DNA of 64,000 bases from NCBI RefSeq assembly GCF_026672375.1, contig NZ_JAPPRA010000001.1:1178001-1242000 (forward strand), written 5' to 3'. Below, one piece after another: positions 6,927-16,538 of the stretch. The notes under the pieces were generated by a model. The model was not told the DNA's origin. It made no database searches and saw only the letters and a program-made list of their open reading frames with translations. Positions within the stretch are counted from its first letter, which is position 1. Each line of letters starts with the position of its first letter. The DNA comes from Caulobacter sp. SL161. GTDB lineage: Bacteria; Pseudomonadota; Alphaproteobacteria; Caulobacterales; Caulobacteraceae. Position numbers and translations under genes: made by a program.

Positions 6927-9561
6927 CGACCGCGTCCTGCTGCTCGTCTCGGTGGCCGTTTTCGGGCTGACCGCGCCCGCATTGGCTCAGCAAACGCCTG
7001 CTTATCGCGATCCCAAGCTGCCGGCCGCTCAGCGCGCCGTCGACCTGGTCTCACGCATGACAGTTGACGAGAAGGCGGGGCAACTGCGCCACGCCGCACC
7101 CGCGATCTCGCGCTTGTCGGTGCCGGCCTACAACTGGTGGAACGAGGGCCTGCACGGCGTGGCCCGCGCAGGCGAGGCTACGGTTTTCCCTCAAGCGATC
7201 GGCCTGGCCGCGACCTTCGACACCGACCTCATGCATCAGGTCGCCGACGTCATCAGCACCGAGTTTCGCGCCAAGTATGTCGAGAAGGTCGCGCCGGACG
7301 GAAGCACCGCCCAGTACCGGGGCCTGACGGTCTGGTCGCCCAACATCAACATCTTCCGCGATCCTCGCTGGGGGCGGGGGCAGGAGACCTACGGCGAGGA
7401 CCCCCATCTCACCGCCGAGATGGGGGTGGCTTTTGTGAAAGGCCTGCAAGGGCCAGACCCTGTTCATCTGAAGACCATGGCCACGGCCAAGCACTTCGCG
7501 GTGCATAGCGGTCCGGAGGCCGATCGGCATCACGAAGACGTCCATCCCTCCAAACGTGATCTGGAGGACACCTACCTTCCGGCCTTCAAAACGCTGGTTC
7601 AGCGAGGCGGCGTCGAGGCGGTGATGTGCGCCTACAACGCTCTGTACGGCGTGCCGGCTTGCGCCAATTCGGCCCTGCTGAATGATCGCCTGCGTCTCGA
7701 CTGGGGCTTCAAGGGCCATGTCGTGACCGACTGCGGCGCGGTGGCCGACGTTTACCTGCCCAACGCCCACGCCTATCGGAAGACGAAGCCTGAGGCCTTC
7801 GCCGCTACGCTGAAGGGGGGCTCGGACCTGGGTTGCGACTTCGGCGGGCCGAACGGCGTCGAGGCGCCGGCCATCGCCGAGGCCATACGCACGGGCCTCG
7901 TCACCGAGGCCGAGGTGGACGTGGCCCTGCGCCGGCTGTTCGAGGTTCGCTTCCGCCTGGGTCTGATGGACCCGCCGACCAGCGGACCATGGGGCAAGAT
8001 CACCGCCGCCGAAAACGACACCCCAGCCCATCGCGCGGTCGCTCTACGCGCCGCTCAATCGTCGCTGGTGCTGCTCAAGAACGACGGTCTTTTGCCGCTG
8101 AAGACCGCACCCAAGACCATCGCCGTGATTGGTCCGAACGCCGACAGTATCGACGCCCTTGTCGGCAACTATAACGGCACGCCGTCCAAGCCCGTGACGC
8201 TGCTGAGCGGCGTCCGCGCCCGTTTCCCCGACACCAAGGTCATTCACGTCGCCGGCACAGGCCTGATCGGCCCGGCCAGCACGCCGGCTCCGGATGCAAT
8301 CTTCTGCCAAGACGCCGGTTGCGCGACCAAGGGGCTGAAGGTCGAAGAGTTCGGCAACCTGGATCTGGCGGGCGCGCCGGTGGAGACCCGCACGGACAGC
8401 AACGCAAAGTTCCGCTGGGGTTGGCCGACGCGTAAGAACCGCCAGAGTTCGATCCGCTGGAGCGGGTTCGTGACGCCGCAGCAAACCGGGCCGCACGGCT
8501 TCACACTGACCGGCGACGGCGGTTGGCGCATCAAGGTCGACGGCCGGGTATTGGCCGATTTCTGGGATGGGACGATCGACCCGTCGATGGGCAAGTCTAT
8601 CGACCTGACCGTCGGACAGACCTACGCGATCACCATCGAGGCGCGCCAGGACGGCGAGCGTGGAACCCAGGGCCTGATCTGGAGTCAGCCGGCCGACGAC
8701 AGCGCTTCGGCTCTGGCCGCAGCGAAGGGCGCCGACCTGGTCATCTTCGCCGGCGGGCTCTCAGCCCGCGTCGAGGGCGAGGAAATGCGCGTCCACGCTC
8801 AGGGCTTCGCGGGCGGCGACCGGACCAGCCTGGACCTGCCCGCTCCCCAGCAGAAGTTGCTGGAAGACCTGCACGGCCTGGGCAAGCCGGTGATCCTGGT
8901 GCTGATGAACGGCAGCGCCATCGCGACCAATTGGGCCGATAAGACCCTGCCGGCCATCGTCGAGGCCTGGTACCCGGGCGGAGAGGGGGGAACGGCGATC
9001 GCGGGCCTTCTGGCCGGCGACTACAGCCCCTCTGGCCGACTACCGGTGACGGTCTATCGCTCGGTCGACCAGCTGCCGCCGTTCAAGGACTACAACATGG
9101 CGGGCCGCACCTACCGCTATTTCGGCGGGGAGGCGCTGTATCCCTTCGGCTACGGCCTATCGTATACGCGCTTCACCTACGGCAAGCCGGTCCTCAAGGC
9201 CGCTGTCGCTGCGGGCCAAGCCGTCAAGGTGTCCGTGCCGGTCACCAATAGCGGTGGGCGAGACGGCGACGAGGTGGTCCAGCTGTACGTCACGCGACCC
9301 GGCGTCGTCGGCGCTCCGATCCGGACGCTGAAGGCGTTCAAGCGCCTGTCGCTGAAGAAGGGCCAGACCCAGACGGTCTCCTTCGATCTGCCGCCCGAAG
9401 CCTTCGCCACCGTCGATCCGGAAGGACAGCGGGTCATAGAAGCGGGGGTCGCGGACCTGTGGATCGGCGGCGGCCAACCGCTCGCCCGGTCTGGACTCAT
9501 CAAACCGGCCGGCGCCGCCGCCCGGCTGCGCATCACCAACAGAAAGGCTTTGGCCGACTAG
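6916..9561 (+). CDS. Secreted glycoside hydrolase family 3 enzyme, beta-xylosidase/beta-glucosidase type, with PA14 insert
   Basis: 881 aa. Signal peptide to about residue 24 (ALAQQ). The GH3 N-terminal barrel holds NWWNEGLHGVARAG, RWGRGQETYGEDP, AKHFAVHSGPE and the nucleophile motif VVTDCGAV with Asp272. The GH3 C-terminal domain follows (LLKNDGLLPLK), interrupted at about residues 470-595 by a PA14-like carbohydrate-binding insert, then resumes with VEGEEM (acid/base region) and ends in a fibronectin-III-like domain. The NWWNEGLHG signature is usual in beta-xylosidase and arabinofuranosidase members, so release of pentoses from hemicellulose oligosaccharides is most likely; beta-glucosidase activity is possible. 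It sits 74 bp before a large TonB receptor that probably imports the oligosaccharide. Confidence 0.9.
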   Translation: MSRNDRVLLLVSVAVFGLTAPALAQQTPAYRDPKLPAAQRAVDLVSRMTVDEKAGQLRHAAPAISRLSVPAYNWWNEGLHGVARAGEATVFPQAIGLAATFDTDLMHQVADVISTEFRAKYVEKVAPDGSTAQYRGLTVWSPNINIFRDPRWGRGQETYGEDPHLTAEMGVAFVKGLQGPDPVHLKTMATAKHFAVHSGPEADRHHEDVHPSKRDLEDTYLPAFKTLVQRGGVEAVMCAYNALYGVPACANSALLNDRLRLDWGFKGHVVTDCGAVADVYLPNAHAYRKTKPEAFAATLKGGSDLGCDFGGPNGVEAPAIAEAIRTGLVTEAEVDVALRRLFEVRFRLGLMDPPTSGPWGKITAAENDTPAHRAVALRAAQSSLVLLKNDGLLPLKTAPKTIAVIGPNADSIDALVGNYNGTPSKPVTLLSGVRARFPDTKVIHVAGTGLIGPASTPAPDAIFCQDAGCATKGLKVEEFGNLDLAGAPVETRTDSNAKFRWGWPTRKNRQSSIRWSGFVTPQQTGPHGFTLTGDGGWRIKVDGRVLADFWDGTIDPSMGKSIDLTVGQTYAITIEARQDGERGTQGLIWSQPADDSASALAAAKGADLVIFAGGLSARVEGEEMRVHAQGFAGGDRTSLDLPAPQQKLLEDLHGLGKPVILVLMNGSAIATNWADKTLPAIVEAWYPGGEGGTAIAGLLAGDYSPSGRLPVTVYRSVDQLPPFKDYNMAGRTYRYFGGEALYPFGYGLSYTRFTYGKPVLKAAVAAGQAVKVSVPVTNSGGRDGDEVVQLYVTRPGVVGAPIRTLKAFKRLSLKKGQTQTVSFDLPPEAFATVDPEGQRVIEAGVADLWIGGGQPLARSGLIKPAGAAARLRITNRKALAD

Positions 9562-9635
9562 GCCCGCCATGCCGCCGACGCGGACAGAACAGAAAGCCCG
9601 TCGGCGCAAACACCAGATTGATTGGGGAGGAACTG

Positions 9636-12600
9636 ATGACCAACCAACGCGATACACAAAGAGGGCGGGCGTGGCTGCTTGCCGGGATTTCGGTAGCGGC
9701 CTTTGCCGCCGCCGCGCCGGGTCTGGCGAGCGCCCAGAACACCACGGCGCCTAAGGCCGCCACGACGGAAGCGGAAACCGTCAGCGAGGTGGTCGTCACC
9801 GGCTACCGGGCCTCGCTGCAGAGCGCCCTGAATCTGAAGAAGAACTCGGACGTGATGATGGACGCCATCAACGCCGAGGACATCGGGGACTTCCCCGACT
9901 CCAACCTAGCGGAGTCGCTGCAGCGCCTACCAGGCATCTCGATCGACCGCGACAACGGCGAAGGCCGCACCATCAGCGTGCGTGGCCTGTCGGGCGATTT
10001 CAGCCGCGTGCGCATCAACAATATGGAAGCGCTGTCGACAGGCGCCGCCAACGACTCGGGCGCCAGTCCCAACCGCTCGCGCGCCTTCGACTTCAACGCC
10101 TTCGCCTCCGAGCTCTTCAGTTCGATCCGCGTGCGCAAGTCGTCCTCGGCCGAGGCGGACGAAGGCTCGCTGGGCGCGACCGTGGACCTCATCACGGGCC
10201 GGCCCTTTGACTACAAGAAGAGCGCCCTGGCCCTCTCGGCCGAGGATTCCTACTACCGCAACGGCAAGAAGCATTCGCCGCGCATCACCGGCCTGGTCTC
10301 CAATCGGTGGTTCGACGGCAAGCTGGGCACGTTGTTTTCCGTGGCCTACGCCAAACGCAATTCGGAGGACGACACCTACACCCGGGGCGGCGGCTCGCCC
10401 GACTATGTCTATCGCGGCTCGACCTGGACCGGAAACGAACTGCCCGGCCGCGCGGGTTTCGCCGCGCCGACCGGCACGGTGTTCAGCGCTCTCATCCCGA
10501 CCAACCTAACGGGCGCGGCCCTCGAAGCCTATGCGGCCAACCCTGCCAACTACTACAACCCCTTGGCCAATCCGGCCGCCTATGCGGCGATGACCGGATC
10601 GGATCCGGCCGCCTACGCCAAGCTCTATCCAGGGTGCGCGGCCGTCGCCGCTCAGGCCGTTGCGACGCTGACGCCGGTCTCGCCAGGGTGCAACAACTCG
10701 CTGATCCGTTTCCCGGCCTTGCCGACCCTGAACCAGCGCGATGTCTCGACCGAGCGCCTGGGCTTGACCGGCGCCATCCAGCTTCAGTTGAGCTCGCGCA
10801 CGCGCTTGTCGATCGATGGCCTCTACTCGAAGTTCGACAGCGTCAGCACCAACTATCAGCTCTCGCCGGTCGGGCTGAACCGCAACAACACCAACGCCAG
10901 CTATCAGTTCGGAGCCAATGTTCCGACCGCCACGGCCCGCGCGGGTACGGCCTTGACCGACACCCAGCGGCGAGCGCTCTATCCCGGCGGCTGCACCTTC
11001 GCCGAAGAGACCGAGCTCAACCCGGGTCAGGACTGCGGCCAGTCCATGTTCGGCGCCACGCCGGTGGCCGGCTACACGTATAGCTTCAACCCGAACAACC
11101 TGGACCCCTACGAGTACTACACCAACCCCAAGTCCCCCGGATACATGGGGCCCGCCGCCAGTCTTCCGTTCCGCGGGCAGTTGATCGGCCGGCCGGGGGT
11201 AAAGCTGCTGGACGCCGAGGTGGTCGGACAGAACGCCGAGTACCTGAAGCTGGGCAATGTCGACTGGCGCTCGGCCGCCGACCGCGGCGCCTATACGACG
11301 GATTTCCGTCAGGCGTCGGTGACGATCGACCACGAGTTCAGCGACAAGTTGAAGGGGCAGTTTTCGGTCGGCGCCTCGCGCTCCGAGAACCGCAACCGCG
11401 GAACCCTGGTCGAGTTCAACTACATGGATGCGGCCGAACCCTTCGTCTTCGACGAGCGCGGCGCGACCGGCATGCCCAAGTTCGATGCCGGCTTCAACGC
11501 GGCTGATCCCAACAAGTGGGGGATCGTCAAAGGCTTCTCGGGGATGCGCAACTACGTGCGCAACACGGTCAACGACTACAAGGGCGGCAAGATTGATCTG
11601 ACTTACGAGCTGGACGATCACTGGACCATCAAGGGCGGCATCACCAAGCGCGAGTTCCAGTTCTCGACCGACCAGTACGAGCGCAACAACGACCTGTTGA
11701 ACCCGACCGAAAAGGAAGCCGGCGTCAGCGTGGCCTCCCTCGGCCAAGTCATCGAGTTCGGTCAGGGCCTGGATGTGCCGGACGGCACGACGTCCAGCTT
11801 TTTCGCCCCCCGCCTGGAGGCCTTCAGCCAAGTCTTTGGCTTCGATTGCAACTGCATCAACAAGTACGGCGATTTCCGCATCACCCGGAAGCGCAACCGC
11901 TCGGCCTCGTTCGAAGTCGGCGAAAAGAACCTGTCATACTACCTGCAGTTCGGGTTCAGCTACGAGGTCTGGGGTGGCCGTCGCCTGTTCGGCAACCTCG
12001 GCGTTCGCCAAGCCCAGACCGATGTCTTGGCGGTCGGCGAGACCACGGCAGGTCGCCGTATCACAGGCCAGAACAGCTATTCCGACACCTTGCCGTCGGC
12101 GAATCTGACCTGGGAAGCCTGGGACAACCTCTACATCCGCGTCGCGGCCGCCAAGGTTATGGCTCGCCCGCTGCTGGGCAACCTGTCGCCGGCCATCACC
12201 GGCATCAGCATCCCCAGCGACGGCTCGGTGACGGGCGGTTCGCTGACCGTCGGCAACACCAAGCTTTCGCCGTTCCGCGGCGAAGCCTTCGATGTGGCCG
12301 CCGAGTGGTACTTCAACGAAGGGGGGCTGATCAGCCTGGGCTACTTCCGCAAGGACATTTCCAGCTTCCCGCAGACGGTCTTCTACGAAGCGCCGCTCTC
12401 GCAGTTCCTGGACGCCGACGCGATCGCCGCGCTGAAGCTGCAGTTCCCGGGGGAAACGGGCGGCGACGTCTTCCGCCGCGCCTATATCGACGCCGACAAC
12501 CCGGTCCTGGCGCGCCAAGTGCGCGATGCGCCCGGCGGCTACCTGCAGGGCTGGGAGTTCAACTTCCAGCAGGACCTGACCTTCCTGCCCTGGTACTTCA

Positions 12601-13103
12601 AGAATCTGGGCGTCCAGTTCAACATGACCAAGCTCGACACCGAGCTGACCTACATCCTGGACCCCGGCACGGTGACCCCCGGCACGGGCGTCGTGACCAA
12701 GGCGCCAACGTACGGTAAGGCGCCCTGGCTCGGCGCCTCGCCCAAGGGCATGAACTTCACGGTCTACTACGAGACCAAGAAGTTCAACGCGCGCGTCTCG
12801 CTGGCTCAGCGCGATGAGTACTACACGCGGTATCCGATCGGAGCTGGCAACTGTGATCCGGGCCTGCAAGCGAATGGCGCGGCCTGCGACGGCCCGCTGA
12901 TCAACGAGTTCGACGGCAACAAGTCGACCATGAACGTCGATTTCTCGATGCGCTATCAGCCGATCAAGCAGGTAAGCATCACCTTCGAGGCGCTTAACCT
13001 GACCGATGAGAAGGCTGAGCGCTTCACGTTCAGCGATCCTGTCGTTCTTTCGTATGGCGCGAGCGGTCCGAACTACCGCGTCGGCGTCCGGTACAAGTTT
13101 TAG
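9636..13103 (+). CDS. TonB-dependent receptor, large Xanthomonas/Caulobacter type
   Basis: The ATG at 9636, preceded by GGGGAGGAA (9624-9632), gives 1155 aa; an in-frame extension upstream is shadow over the GH3 gene. It has a signal peptide ending near GLASAQN, a TonB-box-like segment VSEVVVTGYR, a plug with DIGDFPDSNLAESLQRLPG and RGLSGDFSRVRINNM, and a barrel ending YRVGVRYKF with a terminal Phe, as usual for outer-membrane proteins. No STN domain is present, so it is a plain transporter. The neighbouring GH3 enzyme suggests an oligosaccharide ligand. A strong terminator follows, marking the operon end. Confidence 0.92.
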   Translation: MTNQRDTQRGRAWLLAGISVAAFAAAAPGLASAQNTTAPKAATTEAETVSEVVVTGYRASLQSALNLKKNSDVMMDAINAEDIGDFPDSNLAESLQRLPGISIDRDNGEGRTISVRGLSGDFSRVRINNMEALSTGAANDSGASPNRSRAFDFNAFASELFSSIRVRKSSSAEADEGSLGATVDLITGRPFDYKKSALALSAEDSYYRNGKKHSPRITGLVSNRWFDGKLGTLFSVAYAKRNSEDDTYTRGGGSPDYVYRGSTWTGNELPGRAGFAAPTGTVFSALIPTNLTGAALEAYAANPANYYNPLANPAAYAAMTGSDPAAYAKLYPGCAAVAAQAVATLTPVSPGCNNSLIRFPALPTLNQRDVSTERLGLTGAIQLQLSSRTRLSIDGLYSKFDSVSTNYQLSPVGLNRNNTNASYQFGANVPTATARAGTALTDTQRRALYPGGCTFAEETELNPGQDCGQSMFGATPVAGYTYSFNPNNLDPYEYYTNPKSPGYMGPAASLPFRGQLIGRPGVKLLDAEVVGQNAEYLKLGNVDWRSAADRGAYTTDFRQASVTIDHEFSDKLKGQFSVGASRSENRNRGTLVEFNYMDAAEPFVFDERGATGMPKFDAGFNAADPNKWGIVKGFSGMRNYVRNTVNDYKGGKIDLTYELDDHWTIKGGITKREFQFSTDQYERNNDLLNPTEKEAGVSVASLGQVIEFGQGLDVPDGTTSSFFAPRLEAFSQVFGFDCNCINKYGDFRITRKRNRSASFEVGEKNLSYYLQFGFSYEVWGGRRLFGNLGVRQAQTDVLAVGETTAGRRITGQNSYSDTLPSANLTWEAWDNLYIRVAAAKVMARPLLGNLSPAITGISIPSDGSVTGGSLTVGNTKLSPFRGEAFDVAAEWYFNEGGLISLGYFRKDISSFPQTVFYEAPLSQFLDADAIAALKLQFPGETGGDVFRRAYIDADNPVLARQVRDAPGGYLQGWEFNFQQDLTFLPWYFKNLGVQFNMTKLDTELTYILDPGTVTPGTGVVTKAPTYGKAPWLGASPKGMNFTVYYETKKFNARVSLAQRDEYYTRYPIGAGNCDPGLQANGAACDGPLINEFDGNKSTMNVDFSMRYQPIKQVSITFEALNLTDEKAERFTFSDPVVLSYGASGPNYRVGVRYKF

Positions 13104-13157
13104 GCGCTCTCGAGGCGTCTGAGGTCTACCTCCTCGCCACCCCGTAGGCGAACAACT

Positions 13158-13190
13158 GCGGCGCCGACTTCGTCGGCGTCGCATTTTTTT
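13158..13190 (+). terminator. Rho-independent terminator of the GH3/receptor operon
   Basis: Stem GCGGCGCCGAC (13158-13168), loop TTC, stem GTCGGCGTCGC (13172-13182) with one mismatch, then an A and seven T residues (13184-13190). It lies 55 bp after the receptor stop. Confidence 0.9.
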
Positions 13191-13276
13191 GGTGATCCGC
13201 TCCGGCAAAACGAGACCGGTTTGAGCCGGCTGGATGAGAACTGGCGGGCCACGTCAGTTGGCGCTGAGCCGCGATG

Positions 13277-14422
13277 CTACCGGCGACCGGACACCTCGGG
13301 ACCAAGCGGTCGCATACGTCTCCGCCAGCGCATGACCCCGAGACCAAACAGAACCGCCGGCGCAAGCCCAACCACGATTGCCAGCAATCGAGCAGGCAAG
13401 CCGCCGATGGAGGCGTCATGCAGGGGGTGAATCCAGTTCAGCAGAATGTCGTGGGCGCCGGCTCGTCTGGCGTCCGTCACGCCAAGAACCTCGCCCGAGG
13501 CGGGCTCCACCCAGACGAAGCTGTGGGGGAAACGGCGGCTGGGATCTCCCGGCGCCTGCAATCGCAGACGATAGACACCGCGATCAACAGTCGGCGTTTC
13601 GATCCAGGCGATGCGCGCGCCGGGGAGAGCGGCCTGGGCGATCGCCACCGCCCGATCGACCGAGATCCGCGCTGCAGGGTCGAACGGGGCTGACTTATCG
13701 ATTGTCGGCGCGATGGCAGGCGGGCCTAGGACCGGAGTCAGAACCGCTTCGGACTCCTTGGGCAGGGCGAGAAGCACGCCCGTCAGGGTCAGGAGCGCCA
13801 GTAGACCGAACGACCAAAGGCCGGTCTGCTTGTGCCAGTCGTAGAGACGGCGGACCGGCGCGGCGCCCGGCTTGATCCGCAGGGCCTTGCGCCATCCGCC
13901 TTTTCGCGGCCACCAGGCCGTAAGGCCGGCGGCCATCAAGGACAGCATGGCCAGCCCCGACCATCCCAGGATCGCGCCGCCGGTCGCCTGCAGAAGAAGG
14001 CGGTGATGCAGGTCGTAGACCCACGTCATCGCATACTCGCCCCAATAGTCGCGGCGCAGCACTTGGCCTCCGTCGGCGGAGAACCAGACCATCATCGGCG
14101 CGAAGTCGCGGTCTGCCCGCTCGGGCGGATTGTAGTAGCGGGCCGGGATGTCGCCGCCCGCCCCGGTCACCTCAAAGCGCCAGGGTCCGGCCTTGTCCGG
14201 ATAGGTGGCGCGCGCCGTCTGGTAGACGCGCTCCCAGGACGGCGGCGGGGCTGCGCCTTGCAACCGGATCGCCGGATGCAAGGCGTCGTCGATCGCCGTG
14301 TAGAACACCAGGATCGAGCCGGTCAGACCCACCACGACGAACAGAGCGCCGATCGACAGCCCCAGCCAGAGGTGGAGCTGTCGCGCGAACGCACGAACCG
14401 AGGGCTTCGACCGGCTGCTCAT
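13277..14422 (-). CDS. PepSY-associated membrane protein
   Basis: 381 aa from the ATG at 14422, two bases after the upstream receptor's stop codon. Membrane segments are visible at about 15-37 (WLGLSIGALFVVVGLTG), near 150-170 (GWSGLAMLSLMAAGLTAWW), near 205-225 (FGLLALLTLTGVLLAL) and at the C-terminus (LAIVVGLAPAVLFGLGVM). The His residues near the helices (HLWLG, DLHHRLL, DWHKQTG, WIHPLHD) are typical of the PepSY_TM family found beside siderophore receptors, thought to reduce ferric siderophores at the inner membrane. It is the last gene of the leftward metal-uptake cluster. The electron donor and substrate are unknown. Confidence 0.85.
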   Translation of the reverse strand: MSSRSKPSVRAFARQLHLWLGLSIGALFVVVGLTGSILVFYTAIDDALHPAIRLQGAAPPPSWERVYQTARATYPDKAGPWRFEVTGAGGDIPARYYNPPERADRDFAPMMVWFSADGGQVLRRDYWGEYAMTWVYDLHHRLLLQATGGAILGWSGLAMLSLMAAGLTAWWPRKGGWRKALRIKPGAAPVRRLYDWHKQTGLWSFGLLALLTLTGVLLALPKESEAVLTPVLGPPAIAPTIDKSAPFDPAARISVDRAVAIAQAALPGARIAWIETPTVDRGVYRLRLQAPGDPSRRFPHSFVWVEPASGEVLGVTDARRAGAHDILLNWIHPLHDASIGGLPARLLAIVVGLAPAVLFGLGVMRWRRRMRPLGPEVSGRR

Positions 14423-14424
14423 GG

Positions 14425-16458
14425 CTAGTAGCGGACCCGCGCCGAGATGAAGGCGGTCCGACCGTCGGCCGGGCTGTGCAGGGTCTGCGCGCCGTCCCAC
14501 CACACATACTCGCGGTCGGCGTCCGTCAGGTTCTTGATCTGCAGCGAGAGCGCCAGGCGCGGGCTGACCTTGTAGGTGGCGTCCAGATCGACCGACACGT
14601 AGTCGCCGAAGCGGCCACGATTGTTGGTGGTCGTCAGCTCATAGGCGCTCTGGCCGGAGGCGGAGGCCGACAGGGTCAGCTTGTCCGTCGCGGTGAAGTC
14701 AACGCCGCCGGAGAACATCCGGGCGGGCACGTGGTCGATCTTGTTGCCCTTCAAGGCGGGCGTGGCGGGGTCTGGGGTGCGGATCTTGGCGCTTTGCCAG
14801 GCTGCAGCGCCCCACACGGACAGACGCGGCGTCAGCTTGGCGTCCACCTGCAGGTCGACGCCTTCGCGCTTGGTGGCGCCCAGGTTGTCGAAGTCACCGC
14901 TGGGATCATTGAGCTTGCGCTTGAGTTCGCCCGTGGCGGTCTGGCCCCAGATCGCCAGGCGGGCGGTCAGGCGGTCGGTCGGCGCATAGCGGACGCCGGC
15001 TTCCCAGCCTTCGTTGATCGACGGGTCAAGGTCGGTGACGCGCGGTGCGATCAGATAGGCGCCCGAACCGACGCCGACCTGGAAGCTCTTGCCCCAGTTG
15101 CCATAGACGGTGACGCCCTGAGCCGGACGCACCGCCACGCTGAACTTGGGCTGCTGAATGGCCCCGTAGTCGTTGATCGGGGCGGCGGCGCCCGTCAGGC
15201 GGTTCAGGAACCGGCCATCGACCCAATCCACGCGCCAAGCCGGCGTCAGGGTCAGCCACTCGGTCGGCTCGATCACGCTCTGGACGTAGACGCCCCCGAC
15301 CGTCAGCGAGAACTTCTGGTTCCGGGTCTGGCTGGAGACCACGCGCTCGACGGTGTTGAAGCGCAGCGAGATGTTGTCCTGGCGCTGGACGTCGCCGCCG
15401 ATCTCGAACACCAGACGCGACAGGGCCGCGACCTGCGGCTCGTAGCGCAGGGCGCTCATCGCACCCCAGTGATCTTCATCGGTGTAGCGGCGCTGCTGGC
15501 TGGCGGTCGCCGAGAACTTCACATAGCGATCGTCGCGCAACGTGTTCATGTAGACAGAGTTCGACCACGACAGGGCCGAGGTCGGCGTCCAGTCCAGGTG
15601 CAGACTGTACTGGCCCATCTTGCGGGTGTCGCCGTCGGTGCGGTTGTAGGCGTTGGTCGATCGCGGCGCGCTCGCCGCTTGGGCGGCGGTCAGATAGCCG
15701 GGCTCCTGAGCCGAGCCCTTGTAGTACCGAGCGATCAGACCGGCCCGCAGGCTGTCGGTGGGGCTGTAGAACCACTTGCCCGCCAGGCTGAGGCGATCCA
15801 GCGCGCCATGGTCGCGGTAGCCGTCGGCCTCGCGATAGGCCACCAGATAGTTCTGGCTGAACTTGCCAGCTTCGTAGCCGGCCGAGACCTGGCCGTCGTA
15901 GGTGGCGTACGAACCCGCCAGGACCTTGGCGTCCAGATAGGTGCCGCCCACCCGGGTCATGATGTTGGCCGAGCCCGCGATCGCGTGCAGGCCATAGCGC
16001 GGATCGCTGGTCCCGCGCACCACCTCGACGCCAGCGATGTCCAGCGGGAATACCATGTCGAGATAGGGCATGTTGCCGTCATTGCCGTTCGACGGGACGC
16101 CGTCGATCAGCAGCTTCACCGCGTTGATCTCGCCTTCGCCATTGAAGCCCCGGAACGAGAACTTGCCGCTGGTGGTGCCCTGGTTGAAGTCGGTGACCAG
16201 AACGCCGGGCATCTTGCCGATCAGCTCCCAGGCGTAGTCGACATTGGCGGCTTGAGCGACGTCGCCGCCCAGACGGTCCACCGAGGTCAGCAGAGACTTG
16301 GCCGAGCCCGCCGCCCCGGCGGCCGTGATCTGCACCTCGCCGACCGTGAAGGCGACGCCGTCCTGCGACGACTTGCCGGCGGGTTGGCTTTCATCGGCGA
16401 AAGCAGGGGCCGCCATAGCCAGAGACGCGGAGGCCAGCAGGGCGATACGAAGAGACAT
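14425..16458 (-). CDS. TonB-dependent receptor, metallophore type
   Basis: 677 aa with a signal peptide (MSLRIALLASASLAMAAPAF, cut near ADES). The plug has SFRGFNGEGEINAVKLLIDG, VEVVRGTSDPRYG and ANIMT, a pattern closer to FecA/Fe-siderophore receptors than to the large sugar receptors. The barrel ends in TAFISARVRY. It follows two DJ-1-family genes (80-bp gap) and is directly followed by the PepSY membrane protein, which points to metal-chelate uptake. The plug repeats the idea of the second receptor in the cluster (18664-20745) but the two are not close paralogues. Confidence 0.88.
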   Translation of the reverse strand: MSLRIALLASASLAMAAPAFADESQPAGKSSQDGVAFTVGEVQITAAGAAGSAKSLLTSVDRLGGDVAQAANVDYAWELIGKMPGVLVTDFNQGTTSGKFSFRGFNGEGEINAVKLLIDGVPSNGNDGNMPYLDMVFPLDIAGVEVVRGTSDPRYGLHAIAGSANIMTRVGGTYLDAKVLAGSYATYDGQVSAGYEAGKFSQNYLVAYREADGYRDHGALDRLSLAGKWFYSPTDSLRAGLIARYYKGSAQEPGYLTAAQAASAPRSTNAYNRTDGDTRKMGQYSLHLDWTPTSALSWSNSVYMNTLRDDRYVKFSATASQQRRYTDEDHWGAMSALRYEPQVAALSRLVFEIGGDVQRQDNISLRFNTVERVVSSQTRNQKFSLTVGGVYVQSVIEPTEWLTLTPAWRVDWVDGRFLNRLTGAAAPINDYGAIQQPKFSVAVRPAQGVTVYGNWGKSFQVGVGSGAYLIAPRVTDLDPSINEGWEAGVRYAPTDRLTARLAIWGQTATGELKRKLNDPSGDFDNLGATKREGVDLQVDAKLTPRLSVWGAAAWQSAKIRTPDPATPALKGNKIDHVPARMFSGGVDFTATDKLTLSASASGQSAYELTTTNNRGRFGDYVSVDLDATYKVSPRLALSLQIKNLTDADREYVWWDGAQTLHSPADGRTAFISARVRY

Positions 16459-16538
16459 GAAGAGGGACCTTATAGCTTAGGCGAGAGACAGGAGCCGCCC
16501 TTGATTGGGCGGTTCTTTTGGAACGGAGGGCGCTCGGA

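Noticed and set aside
9459..9635. N-terminal extension of the large receptor gene
   Set aside because: The extension overlaps the GH3 gene and lacks a signal peptide; the ATG at 9636 has a strong ribosome site and leader.
10506..11831. 441-codon minus-strand frame inside the large receptor gene
   Set aside because: Antisense shadow; the plus-strand receptor has full plug and barrel signatures.
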